Positions 33,137 through 43,391 of a stretch of 64,000 nucleotides of DNA are shown one piece after another (within the stretch, counting starts at the first letter, position 1; every line of letters begins with the position of its first letter). Under the pieces are notes generated by a model that saw only the letters and a program-made list of their open reading frames with translations, had not been told where the DNA came from and made no database searches. Both the position numbers and the translations under genes were made by a program. The stretch is from positions 443,501 to 507,500 of the forward strand of contig CM060891.1 in NCBI GenBank assembly GCA_030762935.1, in the 5' to 3' direction. The stretch comes from Hymenopus coronatus (lineage: Eukaryota; Arthropoda; Insecta; Mantodea; Hymenopodidae).

Positions 33137-33510
33137 CTAATGGCCCTCAAGCAAGAAGGCCACCGAGACTGCGCAGCGGCGAGAAAATGCCGGCTGGAGG
33201 GAATCGAGGGACCCGCAAACCGCGACACTGTACCGGGGCTTTGCCGCTTTGCTGTTACTGGCGGCTGGTTGGTTCGCGTCGTTGCGTTTAAGTGCCTGTT
33301 TTATGTGCTCAAATATCGGGTGCCAGGTTTCGTTTAATTTGAGGGCTTCTTTCTTTCGGTTGAAATAATTGGGATGTTTATAAATTTCAATGGCTTCACG
33401 TTGTAGTCTAGCATGGTAGTATGGCATCGAAGAGAGATCGACCGTCTCTTTATATTCGACTATGTATTCACCTTTTTCCAATAGTGTATGCTCTTCGTCG
33501 CGGACTTTTC
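33137..33510 (-). pseudogene. Penelope-like element, C-terminal (GIY-YIG region) fragment
   Basis: A minus frame continues upstream of its apparent start with no break (VRDEEHTLLEKG). It contains YHARLQREAIEIYKHPNYFN followed by RKKEALKLNETWHPIF. The R-E-A-I-E-I-x-K-H-P-x-x-F-N-R pattern followed by L-x-x-x-W-x-P is what I associate with the end of the GIY-YIG endonuclease domain of Penelope-like retroelements. The RT and the GIY-YIG core are absent. The 3' part after about residue 70 is lower in similarity to anything known to me. The inverted arms on both sides fit the habit of these elements to insert as partial inverted copies. Confidence 0.6.
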
Positions 33511-33599
33511 AGGGTGTCCCCGATGGCAGCACCTCCTGTGCATATCCAGCCGGATGTTGACACTCCCAACGGCACCACGCAACGGAGTTATGTTCAGCC

Positions 33600-33775
33600 A
33601 CTCCGACCAACGAGTCAGTCGAGTCTAAACCTTCGCCTAGAAAACTACGACAATGCCACTGAAGATGTTAACCGCAGCCGTTAACAAAACGTATGGACGG
33701 GAAGAGTCCAACAGACCACGGCTTCTCAGCCCAGAACAAACAACTAGCTATAACACTTATATCCTGTAACATACA
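33600..33775 (+). repeat. Right arm of an inverted retroelement repeat
   Basis: This is the partner of 31684-31945 in opposite orientation (cagaccacggcttctcagcc is identical, with flanking segments at roughly 75-80% by eye). It lies directly upstream of the Penelope-like fragment, which is on the other strand. Confidence 0.7.
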
Positions 33776-33779
33776 CAGC

Positions 33780-33939
33780 TTGACAGGGCTTAAGTAAGTT
33801 CAGAAAATGAAAAATATGTTTCCATGAGAATTTAGAAGAATGACAGGCATATAAAAGATTTGCCATTATAAAAAAAGATAATACATAATGCAATTATGAT
33901 CTCCTCAATGTTATAGTAACAATACGTTAAGACTTTCTG
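33780..33939. other. Non-coding spacer
   Basis: AT-rich. Nothing is recognised. Confidence 0.4.
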
Positions 33940-34375
33940 GAGAAAAAAACAAGGCCGCCCAGTTTGCCCCCTCTTTACAGATATCCTACATCTATATTAA
34001 TGTTTCATATATTAAGGTCTTCAGGATAAGATAACACGACAGCTCAGTGTGCCCCTTCCTTACAGATATCCTACATATTATTTGATGTTTTACGTATTAA
34101 AGTTTTCTGGATAAGGAAACAAGAAAACTTAGTGTGCCGCTTCCTCACAGAAATTCTACATATTATTTGATGTTTTACATATTAAGGTTTTCTAGAGAAG
34201 AAAACAAGACAACTCAGTGTGTCCCTTCCTTACAGAAATCCTAGATATTATTTGATGTTTTATATATTAAGGCTTTTTGAAGAAGAAAACAAGACCATCC
34301 AGTGCTCCCCTTCCTTACCGAAATCCTACATATTATTTGATGTTTCATATATTAGGGTTTTGTGGAGAAGAAGTC
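33940..34375. repeat. 85-bp minisatellite, locus 1
   Basis: About five units have the phase mark cagtgtgccccttccttac near 34045, 34130, 34215 and 34300, an exact 85-bp period. The unit includes atattatttgatgttt and ggttttctggagaagaaaac. The same unit in the same orientation makes up the longer array at 53945-55560. Its right end abuts the C-terminal part of the BEL/Pao pol gene. Confidence 0.95.
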
Positions 34376-34389
34376 ATTGTCAGTTTAAG

Positions 34390-35622
34390 TCTCAGTTAGA
34401 ATTCTTTTATCAGCTCTTGCCGTTGGTCCAAAATGTTGGATTCGGGACCAACTGGAATAACCAACAGTCCTTCTCTAATCAAGAAATGTGCTTCGAAGTG
34501 CTCGTTCTACGTGATAGGTCTTAAATTAACGGCGACTTTAACACTAACTAGAGAAGAGTTTAGATGTTCTTCATTAAGTCTGGATAGCCCTAGAGCCTTG
34601 TGTAAAGAACTTTTTGTGGTGCCCACCATTCTCTCCCATTAGCCGCCCGAGGTGTAATAATCTTCCAGGTTATACCGGTTTGACCGAGGAATTCGTGAGT
34701 GTTGCAGGATGACAAAGTTTACCAGACTTCAGTGAGCTCCGCGTTTGTGGCTTGAAATGTCTTGGCATTGTCCGAGTAGATCGTGTGTGGTAGATCTCGA
34801 CGACCAATGAATAGTTGCAATGCCTTGAGGAATTTGTTGGTATTAAAGTCTGCATAATTCCAGATGTAATGTTCAAGTGGTGGCACAAGTGAAGATGGTA
34901 ATATAAGCTTTCTGTGTGTCTCTCCCTAACTTCATACAAAGCGGACCAGCAAAATATATTAAAGTGACTGAAAACGGACGTGATGGCTGCAATCGGTCGG
35001 CTGGAAGTGGCGCTTCTAACTGCTGTCCTCATGGGTTGTTCACAGTTTTTCAGGTGAGACATCTGAATAAAACCTTTTAGATTGTTTGGCGACCTCTAAG
35101 AATCCAAAACTCATTTCTATGTTCAGTCATGACGACAGGAACTCCAAGGTGATTCAGCCGGACGTGTGTGTGTCAGAGAAGTAGTTCTGTAAAGGGATGG
35201 GAACCATCACTGCCTCGGTGCCATAATTAGTTAAAGCGGGCGTTTAACACTACCAAAAAATGGGAACCATCTAGGAGTAATGGATGGCGTTCTTCTCTAA
35301 GAAGAGTAGAATACTGTAGCTTGCTACCTACGCGAATGAGTCCATCATCCAGAAAGGGGTTGAACCGTGAAATTCTCGAGTCTCTCGGAAGAGGTGAGTT
35401 CTATAGTGCATCAAGTCCGGCCGAAAAGGCATGCCTTTGCACCACTCTTATCCAATACATGCGAGCAGCAAAGAGATCAGCAGCAGTCAGTTCTCCTTTT
35501 GTCGTTTTCCTTCCACGGACGTTTTGCAGGAAACGAAAAATCCACGCAGTGGTACCAAGCAATCTCCAATAGGAGCTGAATTTAGAAACACCAATTAGTC
35601 CGGGAGTAGATGTTGCAGCCAT
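34390..35622 (-). pseudogene. BEL/Pao integrase region (broken)
   Basis: The N-terminal part at 35401-35622 contains FRFLQNVRGRKTTKGELTA and LFAARMYWIRVVQ, the pre-integrase segment of BEL/Pao pol. The catalytic-core relic near 34690-34790 shows DNAKTFQATNAEL, the region around the second aspartate of the DDE triad. The C-terminal part at 34430-34640 contains TKSSLHKALGLSRLNEEHL and HFLIREGLLVIPVGPE, in different frames. Integrase would insert the retroelement cDNA into the genome. Frameshifts between all of these pieces make it non-functional. Confidence 0.75.
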
Positions 35623-35729
35623 AACTTGACAGCGTTGCTTTTCCTCTGGAAGTGTTTCGTAGTGAATGTTCTATCTGGCCATTCATTTTTATGTTGTCGG
35701 AGTCATGATGGCCCGACCTATCATGATGT

Positions 35730-36321
35730 TCAAACTGTGTATCTGGTTACCAAACAGCCCTCTTCAAAGGTGGTCAGCAGGGTTTTCTTCTCCAGACCAG
35801 TGTCTCCATTGTGTAGGACTAGTGTGTGTTTGTATCTTAGTGACGCCGTTGAAGACAAACGTCTACCATTTGTTGGATCATTTGTTATCCATCCCAAGGC
35901 CACCGTGACATCTGTCCAAAGTGTTGCATAAGATATGTCACAGCCTGTAGCTGTACAAAAGTAGTGTAGTAATCGCGTCCCCACCAGCACTGCCAGAAGC
36001 TTTAGTCGCGGCAGGGTTACTGTTTGAGAGGAAATAGTCTGATTTTGCTGCAGACCTGAATGCCTTCTCCTTGGACTGAACGAATGTAAACGATTGGTCC
36101 GTGTGCCCTCTTAGAGGCGTCACAAAATACGAGCATCTGGAGGTGTTACCGTTTTTGATGCCAACCCATCTCGGTAAAACGATGTGTTCTAGATACGAGA
36201 GGCTTGATATCCAATCACACCAGCGGGTAGCAAGATCACTTGGTAGGATCTCATCCCTAGATATTCCTTTAGTCCAGGTATCTAGAAATAGAATCTTCTC
36301 CATCAAGAACACGGGCGGCAA
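35730..36321 (-). pseudogene. BEL/Pao RNase H region (broken)
   Basis: Two minus frames cover the RNase H part of pol. The upstream one (35938-36321) starts in the connection segment (MEKILFLDTWTKGISRDEIL, then LPRWVGI). The downstream one (35730-35990) carries LLHYFCTATGCDISYATLWT and the following DVTVALGWI, the part of BEL/Pao RNase H with a catalytic aspartate, and then WRH-like remains (LHNGDTG). They overlap in different frames near 35940-35990, showing a frameshift. Confidence 0.75.
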
Positions 36322-36481
36322 AAGTCCCTAAGGACCATAAAAGCTGGCAGTGACTCGCAGCAAAATTCATTTGGTGACTTTGTTCCTTCACTTTGTCAGC
36401 TACTTCATCTTGAGCCAACGAAAACGTATAGCTGCCTGTAATCCAACAGACTCCTAATATAGTCCTTCAGTCTTCCAGATT

Positions 36482-37130
36482 TCAATTAATTGCGAAGAAT
36501 TTGTAGCCCATTTTACCATCGGAAATTGAATAATTTTCATCAAAGATGTGAGCAATTGCCTTGTTTTCGCCTTGAGCACCTGCAGCAAAATCATCCATAT
36601 ACATGTTTTCATCTATAAGCGATGCTACAATCGAGTACTGAAGTTTGTAGTTCATTCTAAATTTTTTCACCGCAGCCAACAATAAAAAGACTACAAGTGA
36701 GTCCAAGGGGAAGACGATGAGTGGTAAACTGTTCTTTCTTCAGTCGTAATTAGTCTCCCATGGTGATCTTTGACAACGCAATACCAGAAAATTATGGTCA
36801 TATCCCTGATGTCCTGATGAAGTACTAGCTGCAAAAAGGCCTTAGCAATGTCTGCGGGGACCGCTACACGATGCTTGCGAAATCGCATAAGCGCAGCATT
36901 GATTTCAAGCAAGAGATTGGGACCTATTTCAAATACGTTCATTTAGGGAGAGTGAATTTTCTTCCTGCAAAGAGCCGTCAAACACGATAAGCCATTTGAT
37001 GTTGCCCCGTTTCTCTCTTTTGACCATGTGGTGGGGCAAGTAGAATGTGTCGGGCGATTCTACCACAGAAGCTCTATGATATACTTTGCTATGTGGTCCA
37101 TCAACTGTCTTTCATAAGTCAGCCTGAGGT
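36482..37130 (-). pseudogene. BEL/Pao reverse transcriptase (broken)
   Basis: From right to left: the fingers segment near 36960-37050 (YLPHHMVKREKRGNIKW, then IVFDGSLQEE); motif A in 36691-36942 (VAVPADIAKAFLQLVLHQ, whose D is the first metal ligand); and motif C at 36590-36601 (YMDD, intact). The two main frames are offset near 36700. The RT would copy the element RNA into DNA. At least one internal stop lies near 37070 and frame changes are present, so it is inactive. Confidence 0.85.
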
Positions 37131-37272
37131 CCTCGTTTTTCTCAAGTATTTCTTCTAAGATATCAAAATGTCTTTCCGCATTACTTTTGTTGCTCGGAAA
37201 GCTGTTTAAAGTCTTTCGGGGTAGACGCACAACTTGTCTCCTGTCTTCTAAAGAGTAGGAAGCGTAGTATTC

Positions 37273-37467
37273 CTACACAAGTCTGATATCTTTTGCGAAT
37301 TTTGATCTGTCTTGCGCTGTTTTTAGGTGCCAGAAATGTCGCAGGGCATCGTCACCATATTCTCGTTGGCTGTGATTCATATGAATGAAGTTGACTATAG
37401 TATTCTTTGCCAATACGCCAGAGCGGTTTCGACTCAGTATCCATCCAAAATGCGACAGCAGCAACAC
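37273..37467 (-). pseudogene. BEL/Pao protease-RT linker
   Basis: The frame reads LLLSHFGWILSRNRSGVLAK and later DDALRHFWHLKTAQD, the characteristic linker between the protease and RT of BEL/Pao pol polyproteins. It overlaps a second frame (37352-37558) that carries the end of the preceding segment, so a frameshift lies within 37352-37467. Confidence 0.75.
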
Positions 37468-37529
37468 AACAGATGATGAAATGTGTATGGGTGCTGCGTC
37501 CTTGACAAAATTCCAGTATTGATCGGCGC

Positions 37530-38339
37530 CTATGAGTATTTGATCGGAAGGTTTTCATGTTCCTCAGCAGGATCAGCTAACTGAAGTTTATGGTTATATC
37601 CAATGAGATGTATATCTCGTGGAGCCTTAAGGTGATGAGAGAAGCGGTGTGCGCTCTCAAAGGCAACAAGAGAGATGTGAGGGTTCTTCCACACACTTTT
37701 CGCGTTCAGCCGAACGAGACGATGTAGGGCTGATGTAGCAGTGGAGGCATCGAAGGCGTCAATTCTAATAGGCCTGTTGTCGACGACTTCTAACTGTAGG
37801 TCCTCTATTAAAACCTTGCAGGCAAAACTCGAATGACTGCCACCATCCAGTACGCATCGATTAAACTTGCTTAAGCCAGTAGGTCCTGTGACGCATATTC
37901 GCGCAGTCTGGAGATACGTAAAATCAGCAGGTCTTATGCCAATATTGCCAACAGAAGTGTTGTTCGTTGAAGTCAAGTGAAAATTTGGGCTCTGCCAGTC
38001 ACCACAAACTGACCTATGGTGATTTTTCTTGCACTGGGAGAAAGATGCTTTTCGTTTCTTGTAGTAGTTACGTCGTGACCACGCTTGAGGCAGAGAAAGT
38101 ATCGGTTTGCTCGTTTCAATTTTTGAACGCGTTCTGGCACACTTGTTACGTCTTACAATTTTGTGCCCAGTGATTGTGTCTCGTAGAACACGCAGAAGGG
38201 TTCCAAACTCGTTGCCGACTTCTGTTTTCTTTTTTGTTTTGTTTTCACCTTCGACTGTACGTGAAACGTTGCAGCTGTGTAGGAGGCTAGGAACTTGTGC
38301 TCGCAACCTCGCCACAGATCTTATAAGCAGTAAGAGCAC
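37530..38339 (-). pseudogene. BEL/Pao gag zinc-knuckle and protease segment
   Basis: A 269-codon minus frame. The C-terminal half, about 37560-37920, is the retropepsin-like protease: LQTARICVTGP, then LDGGSHSSFACKVLIEDLQL around 37830-37870, where LDGGS stands in the place of the usual D-S/T-G catalytic motif. A change of the middle residue to G would be expected to impair the enzyme. The N-terminal half holds scattered Cys/His remains of gag knuckles (QCKKNHHRSVC). The first 40 residues are out of frame with the rest of gag. Confidence 0.75.
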
Positions 38340-38393
38340 CGTCTATTTCCTCTCCAAGAAACTTCGCTAGCTTGATAATATCTCCCTCCAACA

Positions 38394-38439
<46 letters not shown>

Positions 38440-38493
38440 TTTTTTTACGTGGATAATCCATCTTCTACATATGTCATCAAGGAAGGCACGCAT
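38287..38493 (-). pseudogene. BEL/Pao gag fragment carrying an in-frame (GA)n expansion
   Basis: The frame reads MRAFLDDICRRWIIHVKK, then a run of alternating R and E encoded by the microsatellite at 38396-38437, then LLEGDIIKLAKFLGEEIDGA. The segments on either side are the consecutive parts of a BEL/Pao gag helix-rich region. The simple repeat therefore grew inside the coding sequence while keeping the frame open. Confidence 0.65.
38396..38437. repeat. (CT)n microsatellite
   Basis: About 21 uninterrupted CT units (GA on the element's coding strand), followed by CC and a T run. Confidence 0.97.
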
Positions 38494-38860
38494 TATTTTA
38501 GGGGTAAGGACACGGCCCTAACCGTTGGCGTCTTCCCCCAGTGATTAGAATGCCTGGTTGCGTCTGTTGCATGCAATGAACGTGGTGTTTAAAGTTTCTG
38601 GACACACAAACTGAATGGGTTTAATACCCTCAAGATAGTTCAAGTGGGTTTGTGTAATACGTTCTTGGTCGCCGTATAGTTTGTTTGGTCTTTTCTTAGA
38701 TGTCTGCTGTCACAGAAATGCGGTCCACTAGTAACTTTGACTCTCCCTCCAAGTATCCTTTAAGGAAGACGTGCTTATTTATGGTCCACAGTAACGTGTT
38801 CTTCTCTATTAATGACTCAAATTCTTCCCAAAAACAGGTATCCAATGTTATGTTGGCAAC

Positions 38861-39235
38861 TTAACCAATATAACGGTTGCACTGGGAAGAGACACAATGT
38901 CCCCGGAGAAGTGTTTTGATGTGAGCCGTGGTGACAGCTAACCGTTTCTCTATTTCCTTAGGAGTTCGTTGAATTGCACGCTTGACTTTGTCAGCGTATT
39001 CTTCACATGTTACAATGTCGTTATCGTACTCTTCATCGGGTAGAAGTTCATGAAGGGCCTCGTCTTGAAGTAACAGTCGCGCCAATGCTTCCTCCAGGCG
39101 CCCTTTGTAGTGTTCATAATCTTCTATCGAAGTCTCTTCCGTGAAGCTGTCGATGAAAGTACAAAAGCAAGTCACATTTCCTCTCTGCGTGGCTCTCTTT
39201 CTCTTTAATTTATGTAGTGAGTTGTTTTCAGCCAT
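38861..39235 (-). pseudogene. BEL/Pao gag N-terminus
   Basis: The frame begins at a genuine ATG and reads HKLKRKRATQRGNVT, followed by an acidic helical segment (EDYEHYKGRLEEALARLLLQ, then ELLPDEEY). This matches the start of BEL/Pao gag proteins, which open with an L-K-x-K-R-x-x-x-R motif. The frame ends at a stop after 124 codons, short of normal gag. Continuations in other frames follow to about 38490. Confidence 0.7.
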
Positions 39236-39240
39236 GATTA

Positions 39241-40305
39241 GTTTTGAAAACCGTGTGTATTCGCAATGGAAACAATATTATGCGACAGTGTATAGGGAGT
39301 CAGTCAAAAGAGTCGCTAGTAGAATTCTCAATATACAGTAGGGTGTATTATCGACTGAGCGTTCGTAGTCTAGTGAGTTCCACTGCTCTTCGACAGATGA
39401 CATGCAAGTCGGGCACGAAAATTGCGTCCAAACCCTACACGCCTATCTGCGCTGACCAGATAAAGTGTCGTAATATGTAGAAGTGTGATGGAGGGCAAGA
39501 GACTCCCTAGGTCGTGCGCAATACATTGGTTGTAATGGGAAAACAGTGAAATTTAAAACAGCTATAATTACGTGATAAGGACACCTGAGTAGGAAATAAA
39601 TGTGATAACACGTTCTTTATGATCGTCAGCATATATTCACAGGGATTAGACCTTTAATGTCCTGTTGGAAATTGAATAAAATCACTTCATTGACTAGACG
39701 GAATTTCATCCACAACTGAACAAAACAAAAGTAAATATTATCATTGAACTTGAATATCGCATACCAGCATTTAAAGCGTTTTCAAACAAGATGTAAGCAT
39801 CACAGAGAACATAATTCAGCTTTAATTCCATTTTTTTTTCTGTTTCTTCTCAGTGATTCCATGTGTACTTCCGCTTTTTTACTTTCATGCACAAGGTAGT
39901 CAACAAGAATTAAACAGAGGGTTTAAGAGTGTCTCTGCATTAAAGTGGTCAAAATGCTGAATTAAAAATATGCTGGGTTTGATTCTAGGCTGATGAAGCT
40001 ATTCTTATTCCCCACCCTCAAGAGCCTGGAAATATGAATGCGATACTGAATGTGTGTTAAGTTAATCGAGAAGTACAGTTTTAATGTACACCTCAACAAT
40101 TTAAGCAGTGGTTATAGAAGGTCAAAGTGGTAATACGATGATATTACCTAAGGTGGTACGTAAATAAACGAAAACAAAGAAATAATTAAACTTATTTTGC
40201 AGAAAAAAAACATATGCGATACTGGAATTTCAGAGACGGTGTGTACAGAATAAAAATAAAATAAACATGAAATTAGGCACCTGTATTCCTCTTCAGTAAA
40301 CTATA
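39241..40305. other. Unassigned stretch upstream of BEL/Pao relic
   Basis: The first 250 bp may contain the 5' untranslated region of the BEL/Pao element, but I could not find a convincing primer-binding site or LTR. Nothing is recognised in the rest. Confidence 0.4.
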
Positions 40306-40622
40306 TTCAAGATGTTAGTCGCCCTCCGTGGTGTAATGGTTTCCATGCCAACTTCATATATCCAAGGTCGCGGGTTCCACCCGGCGGAGGACGATGGTTT
40401 TTTTCGGGTGTAAAAATCCTTAGCATGGCTTTCCTCGGAAGGGAAGTAAAGCCGTCGGTACCATATCGTAGTTTTACGGCACATAAAAGAACCTCAAGCC
40501 TGATAGAGAGGCCTCTGAGCAAAATTAAGCGCTCTTTCACACCCAATTTAGAATAGGACGCTGAGAACCACAGCAGTTAAAGAGCGTCCATAAATAACTC
40601 GCATTTTTTTTTCAAGACGTTA
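40306..40622 (+). mobile_element. tRNA-derived SINE, copy 4, with 12-bp target duplication
   Basis: The SINE (40318-40610) is bracketed by ttcaagatgtta (40306-40317) and ttcaagacgtta (40611-40622), one mismatch. Box A is intact (tggtgtaatggtttcc). Box B has lost bases (gggttccacccgg). The 3' hairpin arms ggacgct and agcgtcc are intact (40556-40590). The tail is a run of T directly before the duplication. Confidence 0.93.
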
Positions 40623-42201
40623 AGTAAATATTTTCTATCAGTATTATTAAATACTGATTCAATATTATAATTTGTCCTAAATATAAAAAAAAAGTGGCAA
40701 TGTACTTGAGTTAGATAGATAAGATAAATATATTAATATGTGCACAATAGGAGAGTATGCTCTGTGCTTCCTTAAATAACTTATAAACAAATCTAAAATT
40801 AGAATCAATTATTAGTTAATAATACTTATATTCTAACACCTTTGCAAAATTCCTTTTTGCACCCTTAGGAGTTGTGTTTCAGTCTGAAATTGCATATATG
40901 AAAAAGTAACTTAATGGAGATTTCGGGTATTTTTTATTTGGGACAAATTATAATATTGAATCTAATATTTTAGCACTGCATTCTAATGCTAGTAAAACAT
41001 ACACAAAATAGTTATAAGAATGAAATTAGCGTTCTCGTTACCTTTGTTAGATAAGAAGGGAAACTAATTACTGAAGGAACTGTGTCAGAATTTAGCACAA
41101 TGTTGCCTTTATTCTCATGGAACCAATTTTTCGCAAAATGCACTGAGTATAGCGTGTGATATTTCGATGGCACAAATTTGTTATGTCTCGGAGCAGCTGA
41201 CGACTTACTCAATAATTCTAGTTTATGTATTAGGAACCGAAAATAATCATTCGCTTAGTGACCGAGGAAACCCACAAGAATAAATCGGAATGAATTTGGA
41301 AATTGTTACAATGTTACAATTTATTCTTAACGACGGAAAGTGATTTCTGAATAATTTTTCTGGTGGTTGGTACAGTTATGCAGCATAGAAGTGCACCAGG
41401 TTAATTATTAAACCCTAATACTCTTAAACCACCTCACTTTTAAAGCATTTTAAGCGTACTGAACATACAGCAAAAAGCACGTTTGCCCTTCATCTAGCTA
41501 TGCGCGGGAGGCTTCAATTAGCGACAGAACACCAGCTCCAGTGGTGAGTCTAGGTAATATAATTCCAAGGTATTTGAATGCGTCGTTAGTGAGTACAAAT
41601 TTAATTGTTTTTCGTGTAATAATGCCGGATTCACAATGGAGCGATATTGGTGTCGCGACCCGTGCAAAGAAAGTTGAATTGGATTTAACTTTTACCGCGC
41701 GGCATGGGCGTTATCCACAGAATTCCTGTTGTTTGATAATCTGTGGTCCTTGTTAAAGTTGTCAAAGGTGGTGTCAACTTCAAGGGAAGTTCATTCGTTT
41801 TTTCTGTTATTGTTCTTTTTTTTTATGTTATGTTATGATTTTTTAACTGTGTTGTAATGGTAATGCAAACGTTACAGAAAATGGAAATTGTCTTGGACAA
41901 TGAAAATTATACCTTCATTCCAGAATAAGGTTGCCACCTAATTAAAACCACGTCTATGCTGTTGACTGGATAATATATAAGCCCATTCCAACCTCAAAGT
42001 TACATAAAGGCGCTCTGCTGAAGACATTGGCTTTCAAATTGACTGTTTCTCTATATGAGGACCAATGATGGGCTAAAGAGCATCAAATTGCGATAGTGTC
42101 ATTCGCATGTAATTGTAATATGATTCGAGATCCTTCATTATCACATTCGAGATTAGAGTATGAAAATTCCCAAGTTGGCTACGCTCCTTGAGTATAAATC
42201 G
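40623..42201. other. Non-coding stretch with a GC-richer patch
   Basis: No gene can be supported. A GC-richer patch at 41470-41760 has a donor-like gtg|gtgagt at about 41540 and an ATG frame of about 45 codons from 41622. I recognise nothing in it. Confidence 0.4.
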
Positions 42202-42482
42202 AACCCACCAACGTCGCCCTCCGTGGTGAAATGGTTACCATGCTAACTTCATATACCCAAGGTCGCGGGTGGATCTTTTTCGGGCGTAAAAATCCTTAGC
42301 ATGGCTTCCTTCGGAAGGGAAGTAAAGCCGTGGGTCCCGTGTCGTAGATTTACAGCACGTAATAGAACCTCAAACGTGATAGAGAGGCCTGTGAGAAAAA
42401 TTAAGTGGGACGCTGAGAACCACAGCAGTTCAAGAGCATCCATAAATAACACGCTATTTCATTTCTTTCTAACCCACCAACG
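42202..42482 (+). mobile_element. tRNA-derived SINE, copy 5, with 12-bp target duplication
   Basis: The SINE (42214-42470) is bracketed by aacccaccaacg at 42202-42213 and 42471-42482, a perfect duplication. Box A is present with one change (tggtgaaatggttacc). Box B is disrupted by an internal deletion that joins gcgggt to ggatctttttcggg. A second deletion removes the segment just before the 3' hairpin. The duplication is perfect although the body is shortened. Confidence 0.93.
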
Positions 42483-42780
42483 ACGGAGTTGCTTTGTCAA
42501 TTGTTTCTGAACTTTCTTCTTTTTAGAAGATGCAGAGCAAGAACTTGTTTTAAATCCGCAATCATTGCTTCAAGTAGCACAGCCTAGTATGTCAAATTGT
42601 GAGCACTAGTTTCCATGTCGCGTCACCATAAGTCTCAATAACGTTGTTAATGAAGTGCATACTTTAGAGCTTCAGTGGTACACTTATAGTAGTTTTCCCT
42701 GCATACTCCCGGGTAGGTCGACAATAAGTAATAACACACGTATTCCTTCCAAAACTCAGGTTAGCCAACTCTTTAATACA
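42483..42780. other. Non-coding spacer between SINE copy 5 and hAT element
   Basis: No gene or repeat is recognised. Confidence 0.4.
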
Positions 42781-43391
42781 TAAAGTTACAGTGTTGCCAA
42801 CTCAGCAACATAAAAAGTAGCTAAACTGCTTCAAAAACATAGCTAAAATGGTTAAAACTGCAGATAAAAATAGCTAAAGAAAAGGCTACATTGACTTACC
42901 TAACCAATGAAAAATACATTTTACTCATCCTCCTCTTGGTTTTCAACAGCTCTCTTATTACTACCTATTTATTTTTCACTGTCACCTTCAGTCGCATGTT
43001 TCACACATTTACTTTGCGTCACAATTTATTCTACATTATACACATCTGCTTCTTGAAACACACCACGAAACACAGTTACAGTTACAGTTTCAGATGAGCA
43101 GCTAACCTTTGGAATTAAGGGATTTCCCGAATCCCGCGTAATGGGTGCGTCCTTGGCATGTAATGCTGCAATGCAATCACTGTACTGACTCGTCTGTCAT
43201 TCGCAGCGGAACAGAAAAACATCAATCATTAAAAATAGTATTAAAATGAATGAAAACCAAAATAGTGCACGAAAAAGAATTTATGGCTAAAAATATAGCT
43301 AATTGCTAAACTCAAATTTTTGTAGGAAATCACTTTTCGAAATAGCTAGAACTAGCTATAAAATGGTTAAATTGGCAACACTGTAAAGTTA
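42781..43391. mobile_element. Non-autonomous hAT-type element with 8-bp target duplication
   Basis: The 595-bp element (42789-43383) starts CAGTGTTGCCAA and ends with its exact inverted form TTGGCAACACTG. It is flanked by the perfect 8-bp duplication taaagtta (42781-42788, 43384-43391). CAGTG-type ends with 8-bp duplications define hAT elements. The sub-terminal regions are rich in agctaaa/tagct motifs on both sides, plausible transposase binding sites. No transposase remains, and the 68-codon inner frame is not one. Confidence 0.93.

Larger units (their letters stand above)
34390..39240 (-). mobile_element. Decayed BEL/Pao LTR retrotransposon (internal region)
   Basis: Minus-strand gag, protease, RT, RNase H and integrase fragments appear in the normal BEL/Pao order from 39235 down to 34390, with many frameshifts and stops. 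I could not identify long terminal repeats or a primer-binding site on either side. The left side is replaced by the 85-bp minisatellite, and the right side passes into unassigned DNA. The element is not functional. The domains are described separately. Confidence 0.85.

Noticed and set aside
34433..34642. 69-codon plus ORF
   Set aside because: It is opposite to the recognisable BEL/Pao integrase tail on the minus strand.
39241..39480. 5' LTR or primer-binding site of the BEL/Pao element
   Set aside because: I could not find matching terminal repeats on the two sides or a tRNA-complementary stretch I would trust.
41540..41760. Possible first exon with donor-like gtg|gtgagt and an ATG frame
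   Set aside because: The donor precedes the ATG frame, there is no acceptor between them, and no recognisable protein. Evidence is too thin.
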